A stretch of DNA of 6,675 nt from Piscirickettsiaceae bacterium (GCA_018646825.1 JABGUA010000072.1:1-6675); one strand, 5' to 3'; counted from the first letter of the stretch, positions 1 through 5,917 are shown. The notes: generated by a model not told the origin, from the letters alone. Made by a program: numbers and translations.

Positions 1-1111
1 CTATTTTATTGCCGGCTATATTAGTGAAAACACGGATAGTGTGCTGTGAAAAATAATTAGGATCGTGTTGCTGCTTCGGCAATAAATCAAGTCGCGCTAA
101 TTTGCTAGGGACATTCCAATAAGGGTTAAAGACCATATGACTCATCTGAGCAGAGAAGCTGGGTGTTTGTCGCTCTTTAGATCCGACGACGACATTCATA
201 GCTAAACGTTCTTGACCTTGTTCGAAGGCTTGTAAACGATAATTGGCAAGGTTGATCAGAATATGTCGCTCACCTAATTCTCGAGGCATCCAACGGTGAC
301 GCTCCATATTGACTTCAAGTTGCGATAAGCGGGCTGTAACGGGAATGTTTAATGCTCTGAGTGTATTGCGACCTATGATACCGTCGACTTTTAAGCTTGA
401 ACGCTTTTGAAAATGTCGGATAGCTTCTTCCATTAAAGGATCATATAAATTTGATGGTACGGCGTCGGTATAGGCAAAAAAAGCATCTTCAACAGCCAGA
501 CGAGACTGGATTAAGGAAATAGCAGAGTGGTAATCACCAGGGTAGAGTTTTGGCGTAGCAGGAATTGTCCCCCAACCCCCGTGCTGTGCGTAGCGCTGAT
601 AGCGAGCATAAGCCTCTACTAGTTGTAGGTAGTCGCTAGTGCTGGGCGCTAATAAGTCCAGGTGGTTTTTAAGTTGACCTGAATCAAGCGCATGGCTGAG
701 AAAGGTTTTTTCATCAAATTTAGCCTGTGGGATGTGCCAGTCAGGATCAACCATCAAAGGTATCCAACGGCCGATCCTTAAGTCATGGGTTAATCTTAAT
801 AAGCCTTCAATAAAGAGCCTATTAAATTCGGCTTGTTGATGTGAATTGGTAGCAGATGAAAGTGTAACCAGAGTTTGATAGTTGTAATCATCTGGTTTAA
901 GGCCATGTTTGGCTGAATCGGCAATGAAGTTGAGTCCTTCTTTAGCCATGGCACGGGTGTGATGATTTTGAAACCAATGGTAACTATCAATATATTTTGT
1001 TGCCGTTTGATTAATATCGATCGGTAAGGCGTAAGCCAGCGTGCTTTGGAATAGAACGAATAACACGAATCCAATGTGGTGAACCGATCGAAATAATAAA
1101 TTGACTTTCAC
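1..1111 (-). CDS. L,D-transpeptidase, YcbB/LdtD type (3' end beyond window)
   Basis: This gene encodes a probable periplasmic L,D-transpeptidase that would form 3-3 peptidoglycan cross-links or attach partners to meso-DAP. The window holds the first 370 residues. Residues 1-28 look like a signal peptide, with a hydrophobic core at about 14-25 and possible cleavage after AYA (26-28). The family's helical N-terminal scaffold follows. A peptidoglycan-binding helical domain lies at about 200-255 (AIRHFQKRSSLKVDGIIGRNT). The linker NMERHRWMP (268-276) leads into the YkuD domain, with RQTPSFS (314-320) and FNPYWNVP (328-335). All of these are typical of YcbB proteins. The catalytic HG...SxGCxR motif should lie past base 1 and cannot be checked. 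The GTG start is the first possible one, since an in-frame TAG lies six codons upstream. An AGGGAG element sits 11 nt before it. E. coli LdtD is about 615 residues long, so much of the catalytic domain is missing here. Confidence 0.9.
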   Translation of the reverse strand, partial: MKVNLLFRSVHHIGFVLFVLFQSTLAYALPIDINQTATKYIDSYHWFQNHHTRAMAKEGLNFIADSAKHGLKPDDYNYQTLVTLSSATNSHQQAEFNRLFIEGLLRLTHDLRIGRWIPLMVDPDWHIPQAKFDEKTFLSHALDSGQLKNHLDLLAPSTSDYLQLVEAYARYQRYAQHGGWGTIPATPKLYPGDYHSAISLIQSRLAVEDAFFAYTDAVPSNLYDPLMEEAIRHFQKRSSLKVDGIIGRNTLRALNIPVTARLSQLEVNMERHRWMPRELGERHILINLANYRLQAFEQGQERLAMNVVVGSKERQTPSFSAQMSHMVFNPYWNVPSKLARLDLLPKQQHDPNYFSQHTIRVFTNIAGNKI

Positions 1112-1122
1112 TTGTGCCCAAA

Positions 1123-1128
1123 CTCCCT
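1123..1128 (-). promoter_or_regulatory. Ribosome binding site for the GTG-started L,D-transpeptidase
   Basis: AGGGAG on the minus strand lies 11 nt before the GTG at 1111. The spacing is somewhat long, but no other in-frame start exists between the upstream TAG and this GTG. The start also gives a well-formed signal peptide. Confidence 0.5.
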
Positions 1129-1131
1129 AAA

Positions 1132-1143
1132 TACAGCGCTGTA
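1132..1143. repeat. Perfect 12-bp palindrome TACAGCGCTGTA
   Basis: The 12-bp sequence is identical to its own reverse complement, and flanking bases do not extend it. It lies 21-32 nt before the GTG start of the L,D-transpeptidase, just downstream of a candidate -10 element. It could be an operator for a dimeric repressor or a chance palindrome. It has no T-tract and no loop, so it is not an intrinsic terminator. Confidence 0.55.
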
Positions 1144-1152
1144 CTGAGGACT

Positions 1153-1161
1153 ATTATGCCA
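1153..1161 (-). promoter_or_regulatory. Candidate extended -10 promoter for the L,D-transpeptidase gene
   Basis: On the minus strand this reads TGGCATAAT: an extended -10 TG motif and a hexamer with five of six matches to TATAAT. No convincing -35 box is visible, as is common for extended -10 promoters. The start of transcription would fall near 1146, giving a leader of about 35 nt that contains the palindrome at 1132-1143. This would let the transpeptidase be expressed independently of the importer operon. This is pattern matching only. Confidence 0.35.
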
Positions 1162-1169
1162 GAGAGGCT

Positions 1170-2138
1170 TTATGAAATAGGTGTTCTACTTCTAATAAGC
1201 AGCCAAAGAAAGAAGGGACCACCCAATAATGTGGTAATAACACCAACTGGAATTTCAGCTGGTGCAATTAACAGCCGACCAATGGCATCACAGACAATCA
1301 GAAAACTGCCACCAAATAAACAACTGGCAGGAATCAGCCAACGGTGATTATGGCCTATTAGTAATCGGCAGATATGCGGGACCATCATGCCGACAAAGCC
1401 AATGGGTCCGCATAACGAGACAATCGCACCAATGCACAATGAGGTGACGAAAAAGAGCAGTAAACGGGTCTTTTTGACATTAACACCGCGGCTTAAGGCA
1501 ATCTCATCCCCCGTGGTTAACAAATTAAGCTCATGACTCAGGTAAAAGATAACAATAATCGCAAAGATAATAAAAGGTAATAGCTGCCAAATAGCGCCAT
1601 AACCAACGATACTCAAGCTACCCATAAGCCAGCGTATCAAACGGTAGGCATCAGGCAGGTCGTTAAGGTATTGAATCAGAAAAATCAGACTCGAGAAAAA
1701 GAAGCTGATCGCAACACCTGTCAGCAACAAGGTATGTAATGAAAAACCCGTTCGCATGGTGCTGATGGCATAAACGAAACGAATGGTAATTAAGGCACCA
1801 ATAAAAGCGAAAAGAGTTGTGCTACTAAAGCCTAAAAAGACAAATCCAAAACCTAAGAAAACAGACAATGCCGCACCAAGTGAAGCACCACTAGCCACCC
1901 CTAAAGTAAAAGGTGTTGCCAAAGGGTTATGAAACATGGCTTGGAAAACTAAGCCACAAATAGCAAGGCCAGCGCCGACAATGAATGCAAAGATAACTCG
2001 GGGTAGGCGAATTTCCATTAAGATTTGTTGTTGAATTGCCGGCGTTAAATGCTCAGGCAGGCCAAGGAAAGGCACGAGAACGGTAATAAGAAGCGTGATT
2101 AGGCCAATAACCCCAAGGACTTTTTTAGCCTGCGTCAT
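1170..2138 (-). CDS. FecCD/BtuC-family ABC transporter permease
   Basis: This inner-membrane permease of a type II importer moves a cobalamin, haem or ferric-siderophore-like ligand. It has 322 residues, the normal family length, and is strongly hydrophobic, consistent with the roughly ten membrane helices of BtuC. Family motifs are intact. RLPR at 44-47 is followed by the NPLATPFTLGVASGASLGA stretch at 71-89. A coupling-loop region GDEIALSRGVNV lies at 210-221. GPIGFVGMMVPHICRLL spans 244-260, and EIPVGVITTLLGGPFFLWLL spans 295-314. By alignment with E. coli BtuC from memory, R44, R47 and R288 match R56, R59 and R295, which dock the binding protein. The ATG shares ATGA with the ATPase stop, and GAGG lies 7 nt upstream, pointing to translational coupling. 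The substrate cannot be read from the sequence. Confidence 0.93.
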   Translation of the reverse strand: MTQAKKVLGVIGLITLLITVLVPFLGLPEHLTPAIQQQILMEIRLPRVIFAFIVGAGLAICGLVFQAMFHNPLATPFTLGVASGASLGAALSVFLGFGFVFLGFSSTTLFAFIGALITIRFVYAISTMRTGFSLHTLLLTGVAISFFFSSLIFLIQYLNDLPDAYRLIRWLMGSLSIVGYGAIWQLLPFIIFAIIVIFYLSHELNLLTTGDEIALSRGVNVKKTRLLLFFVTSLCIGAIVSLCGPIGFVGMMVPHICRLLIGHNHRWLIPASCLFGGSFLIVCDAIGRLLIAPAEIPVGVITTLLGGPFFLWLLIRSRTPIS

Positions 2139-2917
2139 TGTGGGGCCTCGCTGGCTAATGCGATCAGTTGTCCTGTTTCGGGATGTTGTACACAGACGAA
2201 ATTCTGGTCGTAGAGCAGAGGTAGAATAGGGGCTGAGAGTAAATCAGTTGAAGGGCCATACCATAACGTTTTCCCCTGTTTTAATGCCAAGATATGCTGG
2301 CTATTTTGTATTGCATGGTTAAGATCATGCGTTACCTCAATAATGGTGATTTGGTGAGTTTGGTTAAGTTGTTTAATGAGCGTATGCACTTCTAGCTGAT
2401 GATGAGGGTCTAGGGAGCTGGTTGGCTCATCAAGTAGCAGTATTGGTGACTGTTGGCAGAGCGCGGCTGCAATTTGCACCCGCTGGTATTCTCCGCCACT
2501 TAAGGAAGGGCAATGTCGATCTAAAAAAGCACTAATATCAGTTAATTGAACCGCATTTTCGAAAGCAGTCTTGTCATCATCAGACCATGTCGAAAAGGCA
2601 TCGTGATGGGTATAACGACCTAATCGGATAAAGTCAGATACGGTCATATCAAGGATGGGGTGATTTTGTCCAACATAACTGACATAACGGGCTAATTGTT
2701 TTTGGCTTAATTGCTTAAAGGGCCGTTCTGCAAAGGTGATTTTGCCACTACTTATAGCTGTAATACCCATTAAAGCTTTGAGTAAAGTACTCTTCCCAGC
2801 GCCATTTTGGCCAAGAACACATAAATAATCCCCCTCTGCCACTTCGACGCTAACGGAGCCTAATAAGCTTTTGTCATCGATGCTAACAGATAATTCAGAG
2901 ACAGTGAGTAGGCTCAA
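2135..2917 (-). CDS. ABC transporter ATP-binding protein of the FecCD-type importer (TTG start)
   Basis: This is the cytoplasmic ATPase that powers the importer (FepC/BtuD class), 260 residues long. All nucleotide-binding elements are present: Walker A GQNGAGKST (36-44), Q-loop Q84, signature LSGGE (139-143), Walker B ILLLDEP (159-165, with catalytic E164), D-loop SLD (168-170) and switch histidine H197. The start codon is TTG. An in-frame TGA lies five codons upstream, and the conserved beta strand LLTVSELSVSI begins straight after the start, so no ATG alternative fits. GAAGGG lies 8 nt before it. The TTG overlaps the TGA of the binding-protein gene as TTGA, and the ATPase stop overlaps the permease ATG as ATGA. 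The three genes therefore form one coupled unit. Confidence 0.94.
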   Translation of the reverse strand: MSLLTVSELSVSIDDKSLLGSVSVEVAEGDYLCVLGQNGAGKSTLLKALMGITAISSGKITFAERPFKQLSQKQLARYVSYVGQNHPILDMTVSDFIRLGRYTHHDAFSTWSDDDKTAFENAVQLTDISAFLDRHCPSLSGGEYQRVQIAAALCQQSPILLLDEPTSSLDPHHQLEVHTLIKQLNQTHQITIIEVTHDLNHAIQNSQHILALKQGKTLWYGPSTDLLSAPILPLLYDQNFVCVQHPETGQLIALASEAPQ

Positions 2918-3822
2918 TGAGGGTGCCCTTCAGGCCAAATTAGTCCTGGGTGAAGAAGTTGTGCAAATTGTTCTAATAACAAAATTACCCTTGGACCCGG
3001 AATGGTGGCGTAATTAGCCTCAATAATGTGGACCTGCCGTTGTTGAACGGCCTTAATGGCTGTCAATGTCATCCATTGGGCGTGAAGTTGCGTCAATGAT
3101 GTTGAGTGGTCGTTAGCTTCAGGGAAAACATCAATAATAATATCAGGGTTAAGTGTCAAAATGCCTTCTAATGATAGAGAGGGTACCTTGGGATAAGGAC
3201 GCTGGTAAACATTCTTACCCCCGGCAATAACTAAGAGATCATTATAAAAATCATGTTGACCAGCAATATAAATGTTATCAATACCGTCATTTCCTAATTG
3301 ATGGCTAATTGTAACCATGACGCTCGGCTTTGCCTGTTTTTCGACTGCGAGTTTAATAAACGCAATGCGCTTGGCCATTTCGTCTAATAACTGATCTGAA
3401 GCGAGTTGGTGGCCAGTAGCGAGACCGATAGTGGAAATTGTCGACTGAATATCGGCCAAGGTGCGATTATTTACAGCGAGTGTCTTAATACCAAGTTGAT
3501 TTAGCTGGCGGCTTGTTTCATGTTGTGAGGCTAATAAAATAACGAGATCAGCTTCTAGTGCAACAATAGCTTCGATATTGGGATTAACAAAGCCACCAAC
3601 TTTAGGCAATGCCTGGGCTTCTGTGGGGTAGTCACAGTAATCAGTCACTGCAATGACGTCTTGCCCAGCACCTATGGCAAATAATGTTTCGGTAATATGG
3701 GGGGATAAGCTGATGATTTTCAATGCTGTTTGCTTTGGCCAAAGCGTAGTCGCATTAACAGAAAATATCAGCATCAATTGAAGCAGGACTACAGATAAGA
3801 AAAGTGGCCAGCGTCGTAACAT
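2914..3822 (-). CDS. Periplasmic substrate-binding protein, BtuF-like (cobalamin/iron-chelate class)
   Basis: This is the ligand-binding subunit of the adjacent importer, 302 residues long. Residues 1-24 form a signal peptide (MLRRWP, then a long hydrophobic core, cleavage probably after VNA). There is no lipobox cysteine, so the mature protein should be free in the periplasm. Helical-backbone (TroA/BtuF fold) motifs follow: IISLSPHITETLFAIGAG at about 36-53, the TDYCDYP segment at 60-66, and VGGFVNPNIEAIVALEADLVI at 75-95. In the C-terminal lobe are GGKNVYQ (201-207) and SLEGILTLNPDIII (217-230). E84 and E219 align with the E. coli BtuF glutamates E72 and E202 that dock onto BtuC arginines. 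BtuF-like proteins bind cobalamin, but close relatives take haem or siderophores, so I leave the ligand open. AGGAGG sits 7 nt before the ATG. It is the first gene of the operon. Confidence 0.9.
   Translation of the reverse strand: MLRRWPLFLSVVLLQLMLIFSVNATTLWPKQTALKIISLSPHITETLFAIGAGQDVIAVTDYCDYPTEAQALPKVGGFVNPNIEAIVALEADLVILLASQHETSRQLNQLGIKTLAVNNRTLADIQSTISTIGLATGHQLASDQLLDEMAKRIAFIKLAVEKQAKPSVMVTISHQLGNDGIDNIYIAGQHDFYNDLLVIAGGKNVYQRPYPKVPSLSLEGILTLNPDIIIDVFPEANDHSTSLTQLHAQWMTLTAIKAVQQRQVHIIEANYATIPGPRVILLLEQFAQLLHPGLIWPEGHPH
2926..2931 (-). promoter_or_regulatory. Ribosome binding site supporting the TTG start of the ATPase
   Basis: GAAGGG on the minus strand, inside the last codons of the binding-protein gene, lies 8 nt before the TTG at 2917. 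It supports the non-ATG start, together with the in-frame stop just upstream of it. Confidence 0.5.
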
Positions 3823-3829
3823 GATTTAG

Positions 3830-3835
3830 CCTCCT
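3830..3835 (-). promoter_or_regulatory. Strong Shine-Dalgarno site of the binding-protein gene
   Basis: AGGAGG on the minus strand, 7 nt before the ATG at 3822, is a full match to the consensus and the best ribosome binding site in the window. It fixes the start and suggests that the binding protein is made in excess over the ATPase and permease, as is usual for such importers. Confidence 0.75.
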
Positions 3836-3855
3836 AGATTATCTGCAAAACCGTT

Positions 3856-3884
3856 ATTATAAGCGGTAATAAAAATGAAACGTA
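3856..3884 (-). promoter_or_regulatory. Candidate promoter of the importer operon
   Basis: TATAAT on the minus strand at 3861-3856 is a perfect -10 hexamer. The matching -35 position (about 3879-3885, TTACGT/TACGTT) is poor. Transcription would start near 3849, giving a leader of only about 27 nt. A poor -35 hints at activator dependence or at regulation through the inverted repeats lying in the same stretch, but that is inference. Confidence 0.5.
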
Positions 3885-3941
3885 AGCGTTTATCTAATAA
3901 ATGCCAATGATAAATTAGTAATTGAAGAGAGTCTGGGCGCA

Positions 3942-4493
3942 ATGACAACCGAGTTAACGCAAAAGAAAATAACACAAGCAGACTGTCTATATGACTTGAA
4001 TGATATTAATCAAGCACTCGATAAGATAGCAACGCAATTAAATACGCATTACGCAGGAAGGAAACCAGTTTTATTGTGCGTGATGAAAGGGGCCTTAGTG
4101 ACAATGGGTCAGCTATTACCAAAATTGAGTTTCCCACTAGAAATCGACTATATTCATGCCTCACGATATGGTGATAATTTGGAGGGCGGAGATATAAATT
4201 GGCACCATAAGCCAAAAACAGCATTAACGAACCGTGACATCATTTTGATAGAGGATATTGTTGATCGTGGCGAAACACTGAATGTGCTGAGAGACTTTTG
4301 CATGGAAAATAAAGCAAAATCAGTCACATGTGTCACATTGGTTAATAAAGTTGACGTCGAACAATCGTGCCAACCGGCAGAATTTGTAGGGTTGAACGTG
4401 CCGAACCGCTATGTATTTGGCTTTGGTATGGATTACCAAGGTGACGCCCGACAACTCCCAGGTATTTATGCGTTAGCTGAGTCAGAACAATGA
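3942..4493 (+). CDS. hpt: Hypoxanthine(-guanine) phosphoribosyltransferase
   Basis: This cytoplasmic purine-salvage enzyme transfers phosphoribose from PRPP to hypoxanthine (and probably guanine), giving IMP or GMP. It has 183 residues, normal for bacterial Hpt. Visible elements include the beta strand VLLCVMKGALVTMGQL (43-58) with the KG of the pyrophosphate loop, and the mobile-loop serine S74 in HASRYGDN. The PRPP loop IILIEDIVDRGETL (100-113) carries E104, D105 and the presumed catalytic base D108. K136 in LVNK contacts the purine 6-oxo group, Y157 stacks on the base, and D164 and R170 complete the site. The PRPP loop reads DRGET where the common form is DTGKT. Its stop overlaps the start of the methylthioinosine phosphorylase as ATGA. 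That enzyme makes hypoxanthine, so this protein probably uses its neighbour's product. Confidence 0.92.
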   Translation: MTTELTQKKITQADCLYDLNDINQALDKIATQLNTHYAGRKPVLLCVMKGALVTMGQLLPKLSFPLEIDYIHASRYGDNLEGGDINWHHKPKTALTNRDIILIEDIVDRGETLNVLRDFCMENKAKSVTCVTLVNKVDVEQSCQPAEFVGLNVPNRYVFGFGMDYQGDARQLPGIYALAESEQ

Positions 4494-5239
4494 GCGAACT
4501 AGCGATTATTGGCGGTACCGGCCTCTCTAAAATAGATAAGCTAGTTGTGGTCAGCAAACATAATATAGAGACGCCTTTTGGCAGTACTTCGGCAGAGATT
4601 ATTGAGGCCACACTGGATGATCAAACAGTCCTTTTTTTACCGAGGCATGGCGAAAAACATACGATTGCACCGCACAAAATCAACTACAGGGCTAATCTTT
4701 GGGCGTTACATTCTCTGGGCATTCGCAAAGTGGTCGCAGTTGCAGCTGTAGGTGGAATAAGTGCGAATGCTGGCCCTGAAACCCTAGTGTGTCCTGACCA
4801 GATTATTGATTATACTTATGGTCGAGAGCAAAGTTTTTTCAGCGATAATTTCTTAGCTGAACATCATATTGATTTTACCCACCCTTATACTGAGTCACTT
4901 AGGAAACAAGTCTTGATTGCGGCACGAAAGAATGACATTAGCATCATCGATAATGGTGTTTATGGCGCAACGCAAGGGCCAAGATTAGAAACGGCTGCCG
5001 AGATCAAACGAATGGCACAGGATGGCTGCAATTTGGTTGGAATGACGGGCATGCCTGAAGCCGCATTAGCACGAGAACTAGGCTTGGATTATGCTTGTTG
5101 CGCTCTAGTTGTGAACTGGGCAGCAGGCTTATCAGAGCAAGACAGTATCTTATCTGAAATAGAACAAACAATTGAATCAGGCATGACATTGGTTGAACAG
5201 CTATTAACAACGCTAATCAAGCAGAGTGGTTCAGCTTAA
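4490..5239 (+). CDS. S-methyl-5'-thioinosine phosphorylase (MTAP/PNP family)
   Basis: This cytoplasmic enzyme of methylthioadenosine salvage cleaves methylthioinosine with phosphate to give hypoxanthine and 5-methylthioribose 1-phosphate. It has 249 residues, close to the usual length. The family motifs are GGTGL with a phosphate-loop threonine (8-12), PRHGEKHTIAPHKINYRAN (51-69), AVGGI (86-90), GPRLETAAEI (163-172), and VGMTGMPEAALARE (183-196). Adenosine-specific MTAP has a TDYD motif whose two aspartates recognise adenine. Here the aligned segment reads VNWA, with N209 and A211. This is the pattern I recall for the P. aeruginosa methylthioinosine enzyme (PA3004), so a 6-oxopurine substrate is favoured over methylthioadenosine. 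It is translationally coupled to hpt. Its stop shares TTAA with the stop of the convergent CsiV gene. Plain inosine/guanosine phosphorylase activity is the main alternative. Confidence 0.88.
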   Translation: MSELAIIGGTGLSKIDKLVVVSKHNIETPFGSTSAEIIEATLDDQTVLFLPRHGEKHTIAPHKINYRANLWALHSLGIRKVVAVAAVGGISANAGPETLVCPDQIIDYTYGREQSFFSDNFLAEHHIDFTHPYTESLRKQVLIAARKNDISIIDNGVYGATQGPRLETAAEIKRMAQDGCNLVGMTGMPEAALARELGLDYACCALVVNWAAGLSEQDSILSEIEQTIESGMTLVEQLLTTLIKQSGSA

Positions 5240-5808
5240 ATAGGTGTTAGCTTTAATAACGCGCCGATATTAGGGTGGTCAAAGAAGTGCAGTTTACCGC
5301 TGCGTACGCGTCGGGTTTCTTTAAGGTAAGGTTTACGCTCGCCGCCGGTATCTGACCAATCATCCTGACGTAAAGCACGATCCAATTGTAAATCAATGGT
5401 GGCATACAAATAGGTGCCTTTATGCAAACGAACACGACCATCAACTAAATTACTGTTAATGGCAATGGACTTAGCATTCGCTTTAGTCTTTACCGGTTGC
5501 TTCCAAGATTGATGATAATGGACCTGATAACGCCGCGAATTTCTTAATTTAGCTGCTGAATCAAGGAGTGTGCTGTTAGCTGCGGGTTGGATCATGTCAT
5601 CGGTTGAGTTAGGCGTGTACGTGGTATTAGGCACCCTAGCGATAGGCGCTAATTCATCGCTGACAGAATCGAGCTGTTCGAAGACAATCAATTCAACGTG
5701 ATACCACTGCTCAGCAGAAGTAGCCTGACTCAATGCCATTAAACCAACGAAGCTGAGGGTTTTTAGCAAGAGAAAAAAAGAGGTCGATTGATATCTAAGT
5801 TTTAGCAT
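5236..5808 (-). CDS. CsiV-family periplasmic protein
   Basis: This 190-residue secreted protein resembles CsiV, the Vibrio cholerae cell-shape protein reported to bind peptidoglycan and influence LpoA/PBP1A. Residues 1-32 form a signal peptide ending SQATSA, and the mature protein begins EQWYHVELIVFEQ, the family's typical first strand. The C-terminal signature is strong: GRVRLHKGTYLYATIDLQL (124-142), then YLKETRRVRSGKLHFFDHPNIGALLKLTPI (161-190). The middle (about 50-120) is polar and poorly conserved. I chose the ATG at 5808 because it gives a proper signal peptide. A longer version from 5919 would add 37 residues of uncharacteristic sequence and cover the neighbour's promoter region. The ribosome binding site is weak (AGG a few bases before the ATG). 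The gene converges on the phosphorylase, with stops sharing TTAA. The function in this organism is inferred from family only. Confidence 0.82.
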   Translation of the reverse strand: MLKLRYQSTSFFLLLKTLSFVGLMALSQATSAEQWYHVELIVFEQLDSVSDELAPIARVPNTTYTPNSTDDMIQPAANSTLLDSAAKLRNSRRYQVHYHQSWKQPVKTKANAKSIAINSNLVDGRVRLHKGTYLYATIDLQLDRALRQDDWSDTGGERKPYLKETRRVRSGKLHFFDHPNIGALLKLTPI

Positions 5809-5917
5809 AGCGCCTATTGTGCGATCGACGGGCAAAAATGTCCAAGGGAAATCATAAAAGGGCCTTAATTTGCTGTTATGATACGTCAATAAATAAATGG
5901 AATAGTAGGTGACACAC
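5809..5917. promoter_or_regulatory. Divergent promoter region between CsiV-family gene and SPFH gene
   Basis: This 109-bp region lies between two divergent starts. On the plus strand TATGAT (5877-5882, five of six matches to the -10 consensus) lies about 36 bp before the SPFH ATG, without a good -35. On the minus strand TATGAT (5856-5851) lies about 43 bp before the CsiV-family ATG, also without a good -35. AGGTGA (5907-5912) is a good ribosome binding site 5 nt before the SPFH ATG. No obvious operator was found. Confidence 0.4.

Larger units (their letters stand above)
3823..3941. promoter_or_regulatory. Divergent regulatory region between importer operon and hpt operon
   Basis: This 119-bp AT-rich region must drive both flanking operons. 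It holds the importer promoter and the AGGAGG site described separately. It also contains AAACG-N4-CGTTT (3878-3891), ACCG-N10-CGGT (3850-3867), and a 20-bp imperfect palindrome from CAATGATA to AATTG (3905-3924, 7 of 10 pairs). On the plus strand only weak promoter elements are visible (TAAATT at 3911 as -10, TTTATC at 3889 as -35). A GAAGAGAG stretch lies 10 nt before the hpt ATG. I see no clear Fur box, and the region is too short for a cobalamin riboswitch. Confidence 0.6.

Noticed and set aside
796..1074. A 92-residue minus-strand reading frame starting with ATG
   Set aside because: It lies out of frame inside the L,D-transpeptidase gene, whose GTG-started frame reads continuously from 1111 to base 1 with clear family motifs.
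1112..1169. Possible intrinsic terminator between permease and L,D-transpeptidase
   Set aside because: The only dyad is a loop-less 12-bp palindrome with no following T-tract on either strand.
1114..1447. Two small plus-strand frames opposite the permease
   Set aside because: They are antisense shadows of the permease 3' end, have no recognisable protein features and no convincing ribosome binding sites.
2914..2952. His/Pro-rich tail of the binding protein (HPGLIWPEGHPH) as a metal site
   Set aside because: It contains only three histidines at the extreme C-terminus, where the sequence is also constrained by the overlapping ATPase start; this is too little to argue for metal binding.
3905..3924. 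Possible Fur box in the importer-hpt intergenic region
   Set aside because: The AT-rich palindrome fits the 19-bp Fur consensus poorly in every alignment I tried, and it lies nearer hpt than the importer.
4006..4611. Several minus-strand frames of 60-89 residues opposite hpt and the phosphorylase
   Set aside because: They are antisense shadows of two well-supported enzymes and show no coding signals of their own.
5220..5280. GTTA-N7-TAAC dyad near the convergent stops as a bidirectional terminator
   Set aside because: The stem is only 4 bp and AT-rich, with no T-run, so it is too weak to support.
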